Shown piece after piece: positions 17,213 to 25,400 of a stretch of DNA of 48,437 nt; within the stretch, counting starts at the first letter, position 1; the number at the start of each line of letters is the position of its first letter. The position numbers and the translations under genes are program-made. The notes under the pieces are model-generated. The model did no database searches. It worked only from the letters and a program-made list of their open reading frames with translations, and was not told the origin of the DNA. Origin of the DNA: Eubacteriales bacterium (GTDB lineage Bacteria > Bacillota > Clostridia > Lachnospirales > Lachnospiraceae); NCBI GenBank assembly GCA_030536995.1, contig JAUNOY010000005.1:1-48437 (forward strand), given 5' to 3'.

Positions 17213-18202
17213 ATGCCAGCAAATGATATCGGAATCGACCTGGGGACCAGGAACAGCCTGGTGTACTCCACCGGGAAAGGGCTTGTCCTGAAAGAACCAT
17301 CTGTGGTGGTTTATGATAAAAATTCAGAAAAAATCAAAGCAATCGGGGAAGAAGCCAGGCAGATGTCGGGACATGCGATTTCCGATATGGCAGTTATACG
17401 TCCGATTCGCCAGGGTGTTATTGTTGATTATACGGTAATGGAGAAGATGCTGAAATACTTTGTCTCAAGAGCGCTTGGAAGGCGGGCTTTCCGCAAGCCG
17501 CGCATCAGTATTTGTGTACCAAGCGGTATTACCGAGATTGAGCGCAAGGCTGTGGAGGAGGCGACCTATCAGGCAGGTGCAAGAGAGGTGTTTCTGGTAG
17601 AGGAGCCCATTGCAGCAGCGATTGGAGCCGGTGTGGATGTGACAAAACCATTTGGTAATCTGATTGTTGACATCGGTGCGGGAACGACAGATGTGGCAGT
17701 TATTTCACTGGCAGGAGTCGTGGTTTCCGGTTCTATCAAGGTTGCGGGAGATTCTTTTGATCAGGCTATTATGAATTATATAAGGGAGAAGCACAGCCTT
17801 TTTATAGGAGAAGATCTGGCAGAAAAGATAAAGATACAGATTGGAACTGCCTGCGAGGAAGCAGAACCAAGAACGATGGAAGTAAAAGGCAGAAATGTAA
17901 TTACCGGACTTCCGAAGGTGACAACTCTGACTTCTGAGGAAATCAGAATGGCATTGAAGGATGCTACAAACCAGATTGTGGAAACCGTCCACGGAGTCCT
18001 TGAAAAAACACCGCCGGAGCTTGCTGCCGATATTGTAGACAGAGGGATTGTCCTCACAGGAGGCGGAGCTATGCTTCACGGTATGGATACACTGATTGAA
18101 CAGAGGACAGGGGTAAGTACGCTTATTGTTCAGGATGCCATGGGCGTCGTTGCTGTCGGTACAGGCAGATATGCTGAGGTTATGGCGAAATTCGAAGGAT
18201 AA
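17213..18202 (+). CDS. mreB: MreB/Mbl-family rod-shape actin homologue
   Basis: Bacterial actin that forms membrane-associated filaments guiding lateral wall synthesis. The 329 aa have the phosphate-1 motif DIGIDLGTRNSLVY, VPSGITEIERKAV, the phosphate-2 motif LIVDIGAGTTDVAVI and the adenosine motif IVLTGGGAMLHGM. ATG 17213 is chosen because AGAAAGGA at 17198-17205 lies seven bases upstream and MreB homology starts there. No mreC or mreD follows; a stand-alone copy could be an Mbl/MreBH-like paralogue, which sequence alone does not settle. A strong terminator follows at once, so it appears monocistronic. Confidence 0.93.
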   Translation: MPANDIGIDLGTRNSLVYSTGKGLVLKEPSVVVYDKNSEKIKAIGEEARQMSGHAISDMAVIRPIRQGVIVDYTVMEKMLKYFVSRALGRRAFRKPRISICVPSGITEIERKAVEEATYQAGAREVFLVEEPIAAAIGAGVDVTKPFGNLIVDIGAGTTDVAVISLAGVVVSGSIKVAGDSFDQAIMNYIREKHSLFIGEDLAEKIKIQIGTACEEAEPRTMEVKGRNVITGLPKVTTLTSEEIRMALKDATNQIVETVHGVLEKTPPELAADIVDRGIVLTGGGAMLHGMDTLIEQRTGVSTLIVQDAMGVVAVGTGRYAEVMAKFEG

Positions 18203-18209
18203 AGCAGGG

Positions 18210-18236
18210 GGGTGCTGCAGATGCAGCGCCCTTTTT
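18210..18236 (+). terminator. Rho-independent terminator of mreB
   Basis: GGGTGCTGC pairs with GCAGCGCCC through a ten-position stem (one G-T wobble) around a tiny loop, followed by five T residues at 18232-18236. It starts eight bases after the mreB stop codon. Confidence 0.9.
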
Positions 18237-18283
18237 GGCATTAGAAGCCGGATTATAAAATGTACAGAAATGGAGAGATATGA

Positions 18284-20527
18284 ATGAGTGAGACTGTAAC
18301 CGGATACATAGACCATATTATTTTCCGGAATGAAGAAAATGGATATACAGTTATGGTTTTGAAAGAAACAGGAAATGAGGAGGAGCTTACTTGTGTGGGG
18401 ACATTCCCGGCAGTGAACCAGGGAGCTTCCATAGAAGCGTCAGGAGAATATACCCATCATCCTGTTTACGGTAAACAGTTTCAGATTGAGAGTTTCCAGG
18501 AGAAGATGCCGGAAGATGCAATGGCAATGGAGAGGTACCTGGGATCCGGAGCAATCAAGGGAATCGGTGCTGCTCTTGCAGCCAGAATTGTGCGCCGTTT
18601 CGGAGAGGATACTTTTCGGATAGTGGAGGAGGAGCCGGAACGTCTGGCGGAAGTGAAAGGAATCAGTGAAAAGAAAGCAAGAGAAATTGCGGCGCAGGTA
18701 ACTGAGAAGGCAGAAATGCGCAAAGTTATGATTTTTCTTCAGAAATATGGGATTTCGCTTAATCTCGGAGCAAAAATTTATCAGAAGTATGGACAGTCTG
18801 TGTATGGTGTGCTACAGGAGAATCCATACCGCCTTGCTGAAGATATCAGCGGAGTAGGGTTTAAAATCGCAGATGAGATTGCTGCCCGTATCGGAATCCA
18901 TACAGATTCAGATTACAGAATCAGGAGCGGAATGTTATATACTCTGTTAATCGCTTCTTCAGAAGGGCATACGTATCTTCCAAAGGAGATTCTGTTTGAC
19001 AGATGTTCCGGTCTTTTGGGGGTGGACGTTTCCTATATGGAAAAACATCTCATGGATATGACAATTGACCGAAAACTGATACAAAAGGAAATTAACGGGA
19101 ATGTTGCAGTCTATCCCAGTAAATACTATTATCTGGAAATGAATACGGCGAGGATGCTGTGTGAGCTGAATGTGCGGTGCCCGGAAGATGAGGAATTTGT
19201 GAAGCGCCGTTTGGTTCAGATTGAGAAGGAGACTGGGACAGTTCTCGATGAAATGCAGAAAAAGGCAGTTTTTGAGGCTTCCAGTCATGGACTTTTCATA
19301 TTGACAGGAGGTCCCGGTACAGGAAAAACAACAACGATTAACGCTATTATACGATTTTTCGAGGGAGAAGGGGCTGAACTTCGTCTTGCAGCGCCTACCG
19401 GACGGGCTGCGAAGCGTATGACTGAGGCGACCGGATATGAAGCTCAGACAATTCACAGACTGTTGGAACTTAACGGAATCCCTGAGGATGATCGGGAGGG
19501 GCAGGCTGTAAAATTTGAAAGAAATGCAGAAAATCCACTGGAAGCAGACGTCATTATTATTGATGAAATGTCCATGGTTGATATTCATCTGATGCATTCG
19601 CTTCTTCTTGCTGTGTCTGCAGGAACGAGACTGATTCTTGTAGGAGATGAAAACCAGCTTCCAAGCGTTGGCCCCGGAAATGTGCTTCGGGATATTATCA
19701 GGAGCGGGGAATTTTCTGTAGTTGAGTTAAAAAAAATCTTCCGTCAGGCTGCTGAGAGCGACATTGTAGTAAATGCTCATAAGATTAACCGAGGAGAACA
19801 GGTGGAAATATCCAATAAAAGTCGTGATTTCTTTTTTTTGAAACGATATAATGCGGATATTATTATCCGTGTGGTAATTGCGCTGATTCAGGAAAAACTT
19901 CCCCGATATGTGGAAGCCAGACCTTTTGAGATACAGGTGCTTACACCTATGAGGAAAGGACTTCTCGGAGTGGAAAGGCTGAATCAGATTCTTCAGAGAT
20001 ATCTGAACCCTCCGGATGGTAAAAAAAAGGAAAAGGATTTCGGCAGCAGACTGTTCCGGGAAGGCGACAAAGTAATGCAGATTAAGAACAACTATCAGCT
20101 TGAGTGGGAAGTAAGAGGAAAATATGGGATTCCGGTGGAAGAGGGAATCGGAGTTTTTAACGGTGATATGGGAATCCTGAAAGAAATCAATGAGTTTGCG
20201 GAGACGGCAGAGGTGGAATTTGAAGATGGACGCTTTGTTCAGTATTCCTTTAAACAGCTCGAAGAGCTAGAGCTTGCTTATGCAATTACCATCCACAAAT
20301 CTCAGGGCTCGGAATATCCGGCAGTGATTTTGCCGATTCTTTCCGGTCCCCGGATGCTTTTAAACCGTAATCTTCTCTATACTGCAGTGACTAGGGCAAG
20401 GAAATGTGTGACTGTGGTGGGAGATGAAGGAACTTTTGCAGAGATGATTCGTAATGAGAAGCAGCAGAAACGCTACAGTTCCCTGGATCTGAGAGTGAAA
20501 GAGTTTGCTTCGGAGGATACAGTTTGA
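18284..20527 (+). CDS. recD2: ATP-dependent RecD2-like DNA helicase
   Basis: Superfamily 1B 5'-3' helicase acting in replication-fork maintenance and repair, independent of RecBC. The 747 aa have an N-terminal OB-like region, helix-hairpin-helix repeats (GSGAIKGIGAALAARIV, AEVKGISEKKA), Walker A GGPGTGKTTT near residue 342, Walker B IIDEMSMVD, GDENQLPSVGPGN, and C-terminal helicase motifs TIHKSQGSEYPAV and LLYTAVTRARK. This is the long RecD2 form typical of Firmicutes. ATG 18284 follows GGAGAG. Its stop codon overlaps the comF start (TTGA). Confidence 0.96.
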   Translation: MSETVTGYIDHIIFRNEENGYTVMVLKETGNEEELTCVGTFPAVNQGASIEASGEYTHHPVYGKQFQIESFQEKMPEDAMAMERYLGSGAIKGIGAALAARIVRRFGEDTFRIVEEEPERLAEVKGISEKKAREIAAQVTEKAEMRKVMIFLQKYGISLNLGAKIYQKYGQSVYGVLQENPYRLAEDISGVGFKIADEIAARIGIHTDSDYRIRSGMLYTLLIASSEGHTYLPKEILFDRCSGLLGVDVSYMEKHLMDMTIDRKLIQKEINGNVAVYPSKYYYLEMNTARMLCELNVRCPEDEEFVKRRLVQIEKETGTVLDEMQKKAVFEASSHGLFILTGGPGTGKTTTINAIIRFFEGEGAELRLAAPTGRAAKRMTEATGYEAQTIHRLLELNGIPEDDREGQAVKFERNAENPLEADVIIIDEMSMVDIHLMHSLLLAVSAGTRLILVGDENQLPSVGPGNVLRDIIRSGEFSVVELKKIFRQAAESDIVVNAHKINRGEQVEISNKSRDFFFLKRYNADIIIRVVIALIQEKLPRYVEARPFEIQVLTPMRKGLLGVERLNQILQRYLNPPDGKKKEKDFGSRLFREGDKVMQIKNNYQLEWEVRGKYGIPVEEGIGVFNGDMGILKEINEFAETAEVEFEDGRFVQYSFKQLEELELAYAITIHKSQGSEYPAVILPILSGPRMLLNRNLLYTAVTRARKCVTVVGDEGTFAEMIRNEKQQKRYSSLDLRVKEFASEDTV

Positions 20528-21231
20528 AAAAATTGACAGAAAGTTTTCTGAATATTTTATATCCCAGACGCTGCCCTCTTTGCCATGAGATTCTGAAGGA
20601 ACAGAACAGCCTGATATGTGAAACGTGCAGAAAGACACTGCATCCCATAGAAGAGCCGAGATGTTATAAATGTGGAAAACCGGTCAGGGAAGGAGAAGAA
20701 TATTGTTCTGACTGTGCATCAGTACAGCACTTTTATGACAGGGGAAGAGGGATTTTTGTGTACAACGAGAAGATGAGACAGTCTCTTGTACGCTATAAAT
20801 ATTACGGGTGCAGGGAATATGGGGATTTTTACAGCCGTGCCATGTATCTGTATGGGAAAAATGAAATTGCTCTCTGGAAGCCGGAGCTTATTGTTCCGGT
20901 ACCTGTCCACAGGACAAAGGAAAGAAAGAGAGGATTTAACCAGTCTGCATATCTGGCAGAAAGAATAAGCAGATATACGGGGATTCCGGCTGATTTGACC
21001 CTCGTAAAGAAAATCAGAAAAACCAAATCGCAGAAAAAACTTACCGTCTATCAAAGGCAGGAGAATCTGAAAAAGGCTTTCTGTGTACAGCATTCTGTAA
21101 GTGCGGGGAGAATTCTTGTAGTAGACGACGTCTATACTACGGGAAGTACCATAGATGCAATGGCACGATGCCTGAAAGAAAAAGGGGCTGAAAAGATATA
21201 TTTCCTTACAGTCTGTATCGGGGAAAGATGA
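20524..21231 (+). CDS. comF: ComF family protein (phosphoribosyltransferase-like)
   Basis: ComF/GntX-type protein associated with late steps of DNA uptake. The 235 aa contain N-terminal zinc-ribbon cysteines (RRCPLCHEIL, CETCRK, CYKCGKP, CSDC) and a C-terminal PRTase fold whose PRPP-binding loop is ILVVDDVYTTGST at about residues 197-209. It starts at UUG 20524, five bases after GGAGGA; the start shares TTGA with the recD2 stop, so translation is coupled. comEC lies 16 kb upstream; no comFA neighbour is present. Confidence 0.92.
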   Translation: MKKLTESFLNILYPRRCPLCHEILKEQNSLICETCRKTLHPIEEPRCYKCGKPVREGEEYCSDCASVQHFYDRGRGIFVYNEKMRQSLVRYKYYGCREYGDFYSRAMYLYGKNEIALWKPELIVPVPVHRTKERKRGFNQSAYLAERISRYTGIPADLTLVKKIRKTKSQKKLTVYQRQENLKKAFCVQHSVSAGRILVVDDVYTTGSTIDAMARCLKEKGAEKIYFLTVCIGER

Positions 21232-21241
21232 TAAAAAAACC

Positions 21242-21270
21242 TTTTCATAGGTTTGGATATATGTTACAAT
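21242..21270 (+). promoter_or_regulatory. Extended -10 promoter upstream of the cdaA cluster
   Basis: TTTTCA (21242-21247), a 17-base spacer and TACAAT (21265-21270) preceded by TGT form an extended -10 promoter 64 bases before the first membrane-protein gene. It probably drives the run through cdaR. Confidence 0.65.
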
Positions 21271-21334
21271 TAATAATATATGGTTCTTAGCGTATGTAGG
21301 AATGGATCAGTGAGAAACTTGTAAGGAGTAATTT

Positions 21335-21769
21335 ATGTTAAATGAAGAGAAAGTAAAAATCATGAATCGGCTCGCTATGTACGAAAAGCGGGAAGGGAAG
21401 AAATATCTGCCGGTCAGCAAGTATTACAGAACAGATTATATCGGACTTGCGCTGATTAAGAATTTTTTTCTGGCAACCATAGGTTATGGTCTGATATTAT
21501 GTGCAGTTGCTGCCTATTTAGGTGAATATCTCCTGGCGAATATCCACAAGATGAACCTGGTGAATCTGGGAATCTATGTTGTTGCAGGATATGTGGTCAT
21601 GCTTGCAGTATATTCAGTGCTGACCTATATTTTATATTCCGTTAAATATCATAAAGCGAAGAAAAGTGTGAAATTTTATTATGAACAGCTTACAGCATTG
21701 AATAAGATTTACAGCCGTGAGGAGAAAAAAACAACTGGCAGGGGAACCGCAGGAGGATATAAAAAATGA
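21335..21769 (+). CDS. Uncharacterised two-TM membrane protein
   Basis: A 144-aa protein with a charged cytoplasmic N-terminus (MLNEEKVKIMNRLAMYEKRE), two membrane segments at about residues 45-67 and 77-102, and a basic C-terminal tail with short helix-forming stretches (KKSVKFYYEQLTALNKIYSREEKK). No family is recognised. AAGGAG at 21321-21326 precedes the ATG. Its stop overlaps the start of the larger membrane-protein gene by ATGA (21766-21769), which implies a two-component complex. Both precede cdaA on the same strand. Confidence 0.75.
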   Translation: MLNEEKVKIMNRLAMYEKREGKKYLPVSKYYRTDYIGLALIKNFFLATIGYGLILCAVAAYLGEYLLANIHKMNLVNLGIYVVAGYVVMLAVYSVLTYILYSVKYHKAKKSVKFYYEQLTALNKIYSREEKKTTGRGTAGGYKK

Positions 21770-22860
21770 CAGCTTTACTGGAATTGAAGCAAAAAATTAA
21801 AAATTTATACGGACAGAATGAAATTTATATCCTGCCTGTATTGAAATTTGCACTGGCACTCATCTATTTCTTATGGATTAATGAAAAAATGGGATACATG
21901 AGCCAGCTTAACAATCTGATTATTGTGCTGATTCTGGCGCTTATCTGTTCGATTATGCCGCCGGCGGTAACAATCTTTGTAGGATTTGTTCTGATGTTAG
22001 GGCACGCATATGCATTGGGAATAGAAGTTGCAGCATTTTTGTTGGTTCTGATTCTGTTTATGCTGATTCTGTTTCTGAGATTCAGCGCCGGTAGTAATAT
22101 TGTACTTGTGTTTACACCACTGTCCTTTACCTGCGGTGTTCCGGCTCTTCTTCCAATAGGATGCGGGCTTTTAAGCGGTCCGGCCTCCGCTCTTCCAGCA
22201 GGATGCGGTATTATCATCTATTATTTTGTTCGTTTTGTCCGGGCACAGTCGGCATATCTGGCTAATCCGGATGTGCTTCTCACAGAGAAGCTTAAAATGA
22301 TGGCAGACGGGCTGGTTCAGAACTGGGGAATGTGGATTACGATTGTTGCCTTTATTGCAACAATTCTTATTGTTAATCTGATCCGCACACGCTCTTTTGA
22401 TTATGCATGGAGAATTGCAATCCTTGTGGGCGGAGTAACTTATATACTGGTTCTTCTGGCAGCGGGTTACTGTCTGGATCTGACTTTTAACATCATTCCG
22501 ATGGTTATTTATACAGTGGTTTCAGTTCTTGTGGGGATTGTACTGGAATTCTTCGTTTTCGGAGGAGATTACAGCCGCACGGAGAGACTGGAATATGAGG
22601 ATGATGAGTATTACTACTATGTAAAGGCTGTGCCTAAAGCAGCGGTTGCAGCTACAGAGCGCAGCATCAAAAAAATTAATGCGGAACCAAGCACAGAAGA
22701 GAAGGTTTTTGAAGAAAAAACGGGTGCTTATGCAAATCCGATTTTTCACGAAGACGATATACAGGAGCCGGCTCAGAGTGAAGCGCCCGTGTTAAGAAAA
22801 AAGAGAATGGATGATGTGGACTTTGAGAGAAAACTTGAAGAATCTCTGAAAGATCTCTAA
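21766..22860 (+). CDS. Uncharacterised polytopic membrane protein
   Basis: A 364-aa protein with roughly eight or nine hydrophobic segments up to about residue 265 and a cytoplasmic C-terminal tail of about 100 aa. The tail starts with an acidic, Tyr-rich patch (EYEDDEYYYYVKAVPK) and ends in a charged helix (DDVDFERKLEESLKDL). A Gly/Pro/Cys-rich loop (TCGVPALLPIGCGLL, SALPAGCGIII) lies mid-protein. I cannot place it in a known family. It is coupled to the preceding gene by ATGA and lies 21 bases before cdaA, so a link to c-di-AMP or envelope biology is possible but inferred. Confidence 0.75.
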   Translation: MTALLELKQKIKNLYGQNEIYILPVLKFALALIYFLWINEKMGYMSQLNNLIIVLILALICSIMPPAVTIFVGFVLMLGHAYALGIEVAAFLLVLILFMLILFLRFSAGSNIVLVFTPLSFTCGVPALLPIGCGLLSGPASALPAGCGIIIYYFVRFVRAQSAYLANPDVLLTEKLKMMADGLVQNWGMWITIVAFIATILIVNLIRTRSFDYAWRIAILVGGVTYILVLLAAGYCLDLTFNIIPMVIYTVVSVLVGIVLEFFVFGGDYSRTERLEYEDDEYYYYVKAVPKAAVAATERSIKKINAEPSTEEKVFEEKTGAYANPIFHEDDIQEPAQSEAPVLRKKRMDDVDFERKLEESLKDL

Positions 22861-22881
22861 AATAAAAGAAAGGAGAACAAT

Positions 22882-23769
22882 ATGAAGGATATTGCCATTG
22901 AGCTTGCAGACTATTTATCAAGAATCGCACTTCCCAAGATCGGGATTATTGATGTGATACAGATTATTGTCATTGCGTTTTTTGTGTACCAGTTTATGAT
23001 CTGGATTAAATACACGCGGGCATATACTCTGCTGAAGGGCATTGTTCTTGTTCTCCTCTTTATTTTTCTTGCGTATATCTTTAAAATGAATACGATTCTG
23101 TGGATTTTTTCCAATCTGGCAAGTACGCTTATCGTGGGCGTTGTTGTTATCTTCCAGCCGGAGCTTCGCAAGGTTTTGGAGCAGCTCGGACAGAAGAAGA
23201 TTATGTCGGCCATCATCCCTTTCGGTTCGGATAGAGAAGTACAGGAACGATTCACAGATAAGACGATCAGTGAGTTGATCAAGGCATGTTTTGATATGGG
23301 CGAGGTAAAGACCGGAGCTCTGATTGTAATAGAGCAGTCAGAGCTTCTGACAGATTATATAAGGACAGGCATTAATCTGGATGCTATTCTCACCAGTCAG
23401 CTTCTTATTAATATTTTTGAACATAATACACCGCTTCATGACGGGGCAGTAATCGTAAGAGGAAACCGTATTGTAGCAGCTACATGTTATCTTCCTCTTT
23501 CTGATAATATGGAACTCAGTAAACAGCTTGGTACCCGTCACAGAGCAGGGGTGGGAATCAGTGAACAGACAGATTCTCTTACCATTATCGTTTCCGAAGA
23601 GACAGGGCAGGTTTCAGTGGCTTACAGAGGACGGCTGATTCGCGGCGTAAACAGTGCCAAACTTCGTGAAATGCTTGTGATTGCACAGAATAAGAAGGTT
23701 GTAGATAACAAGAAGCTTAGGCATTTGCTGAAAGGGAGAATAAAACATGAAGAGAAAACTAACAGATAA
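22882..23769 (+). CDS. cdaA: Diadenylate cyclase CdaA
   Basis: Membrane enzyme that condenses two ATP into the second messenger c-di-AMP, which controls potassium, osmolyte and wall homeostasis. The 295 aa have three N-terminal hydrophobic segments, a short coiled region and a DAC domain. Its active-site motifs are intact: DGAVIVRGNRI with D187-G188-A189 and LGTRHRAG with R219-H220-R221. AAAGGAGAACA precedes the ATG. It overlaps cdaR by 23 bases. In Bacillus the order is cdaA-cdaR-glmM; here glmM is absent and an HPr-like gene follows cdaR. Confidence 0.97.
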   Translation: MKDIAIELADYLSRIALPKIGIIDVIQIIVIAFFVYQFMIWIKYTRAYTLLKGIVLVLLFIFLAYIFKMNTILWIFSNLASTLIVGVVVIFQPELRKVLEQLGQKKIMSAIIPFGSDREVQERFTDKTISELIKACFDMGEVKTGALIVIEQSELLTDYIRTGINLDAILTSQLLINIFEHNTPLHDGAVIVRGNRIVAATCYLPLSDNMELSKQLGTRHRAGVGISEQTDSLTIIVSEETGQVSVAYRGRLIRGVNSAKLREMLVIAQNKKVVDNKKLRHLLKGRIKHEEKTNR

Positions 23770-25048
23770 TATCCCTCTGAAGATTATGTCCCTGGCAGTT
23801 GCAGTCCTTGTATGGCTGATAGTTGTAAACATTGATAATCCGATGGAAACGCAGTATTACACGGTGTCCAATGTGGAAATCGTCAACAAAGACTATATTG
23901 AATCTCCGGAAACAGGTGGAAAAATGTGTCTGCCTGAGGTAGATCAGGGAAGTATAAGGGTGGCGATCACCGCGCAGAGGAAGGTTCAGAACAGAATCAG
24001 TTCCTCAGATATTACAGCAACAGCAGACCTGCAGCAGGCGATCAGTCTTGATACAACACCGGTTATGGTGCCGATTACTGCATCATGTCCGGGAATTCCG
24101 GCGGAGGCTATCAGAGTGATGCCGCAGAATTTAAGTGTTTATCTGGATGATAAGGAAACACAGGAATTTGTTGTCAATGTGAGCAAGAGCGAATCGAAAC
24201 CTGCCAGAGATTATGAAGTGGGAACACTTACCTCCAATCCGGAGAAAGTCAGGATTACAGGGCCGAAGTCTCTAATGGGTAAAATAGACAGAGTAAGTGC
24301 TGCTATAAACGTGACAGGAAGAAGCGAAGATTTTTCACAGGATAAAATACTAACGATTTACGATAGGAATCAGGATCCGTTGACAGATGCAGAGATGAAT
24401 TCTCTGAGAATAGAGAATAATGGAAAAGTGACTGTATCAGCGAAACTGTGGAAGGTGCGCAAAGATGTGAAGCTTACAGCAGCTTATATGGGTGAACCGG
24501 CAGACGGATATCAGGTAGGAACAGTGAATACGCTTCCGGATACGATCAGTGTGGCAGGAAGTCAGGAGGCGTTGGATACGCTGGCGCAGAATAATAATGT
24601 GATTGAAATTCCAGGGGAAGAGGTAGATATTTCCGGGAAATCCAGAGATGCGGAGATTAAGGTAAGTCTTATCGATGTTCTTCCGGCAGGACTGAAGCTT
24701 GTCAGCGATTCCAGTGAAGATGTATGGGTAACCGTAAATATTCTTCCGTTCGGCAGTGAGGCGTTTGACTTCCTTACGAAAGAAATTGAAGTGAAGAATA
24801 AACCGAAAGATCTTCAGATTGCTTTTGAGACTGCGCAGATTGAAATTCGTATCAAGTCAGAAGGTGACAATTTAGACAAGTTGAATGTGGAGAAGGACGT
24901 TAAAGTTTCTATTGACCTGAAAGGGAAGGAAGAAGGAAGCTACGAGGTTCCCGTTGACATTAAGCTGCCTGAAGGCTATGAACTGGTGGACGATGTGGTT
25001 ACGGAAGTCGTGATTTCAGCAGGAACAGTTGTGGAGGAAGAGGAATAA
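23747..25048 (+). CDS. cdaR: YbbR-domain protein, CdaA regulator
   Basis: Extracytoplasmic regulator that binds CdaA through its membrane anchor and modulates c-di-AMP synthesis. The 433 aa begin with one membrane segment (IMSLAVAVLVWLIVVNID) followed by four beta-rich YbbR repeats. Repeat signatures include PVMVPITASCPG, YEVGTLTSNPEKVRITGP, YQVGTVNTLPDTISVAG and a final PVDIKLPEGYELVDDV. The ATG at 23747 lies inside the cdaA 3' end with GGGAG upstream, so expression is coupled. The acidic C-terminus (VEEEE) is typical. Confidence 0.94.
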   Translation: MKRKLTDNIPLKIMSLAVAVLVWLIVVNIDNPMETQYYTVSNVEIVNKDYIESPETGGKMCLPEVDQGSIRVAITAQRKVQNRISSSDITATADLQQAISLDTTPVMVPITASCPGIPAEAIRVMPQNLSVYLDDKETQEFVVNVSKSESKPARDYEVGTLTSNPEKVRITGPKSLMGKIDRVSAAINVTGRSEDFSQDKILTIYDRNQDPLTDAEMNSLRIENNGKVTVSAKLWKVRKDVKLTAAYMGEPADGYQVGTVNTLPDTISVAGSQEALDTLAQNNNVIEIPGEEVDISGKSRDAEIKVSLIDVLPAGLKLVSDSSEDVWVTVNILPFGSEAFDFLTKEIEVKNKPKDLQIAFETAQIEIRIKSEGDNLDKLNVEKDVKVSIDLKGKEEGSYEVPVDIKLPEGYELVDDVVTEVVISAGTVVEEEE

Positions 25049-25095
25049 AAGCAGCAGATAGCTAAGAAATTATACAGAATAGGGGTGTATAAAAG

Positions 25096-25359
25096 ATGAT
25101 CAGGCATAAGGTGACGATCAAAAACCCTACAGGTCTTCATTTAAGACCTGCAGGGAATCTATGCAAGGAGGCTATGAAATATAAATGTTCGGTTTCATTT
25201 ATTTTTAATGGCAGCATTGCAAATGCAAAAAGTGTTCTCAGTGTACTTGGGGCATGTGTGAAGTGCGGAAATGAGATAGAACTTATCTGTGAGGGAGAAG
25301 ATGAGGAAGAGGCTATGAATGCCCTCGTAAATGCAGTCGAGAGCGGACTCGGGGAATGA
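25096..25359 (+). CDS. HPr-family phosphocarrier protein
   Basis: An 87-aa HPr-fold protein. The active-site loop is NPTGLHLRPA with His15, the residue phosphorylated by enzyme I in sugar PTS, and Ser46 lies in NAKSVLS, the site used by HPr kinase in Firmicutes. Keeping both separates it from Crh, which lacks His15. The downstream loop is unusual (GACVKCGNEIEL in place of the common MSLGI type) and carries two extra cysteines. No ptsI or other PTS gene is nearby, so it may be an auxiliary copy. It sits 47 bases after cdaR and may share its transcript. Confidence 0.88.
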   Translation: MIRHKVTIKNPTGLHLRPAGNLCKEAMKYKCSVSFIFNGSIANAKSVLSVLGACVKCGNEIELICEGEDEEEAMNALVNAVESGLGE

Positions 25360-25400
25360 AATGGTAAGATACAGGTGTAAATTTTAAAGGAGGAGTTATT

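Noticed and set aside
21232-21262. AAACC/GGTTT stem after comF as a terminator
   Set aside because: The stem is only about five pairs with no T-run, and it overlaps the next promoter.
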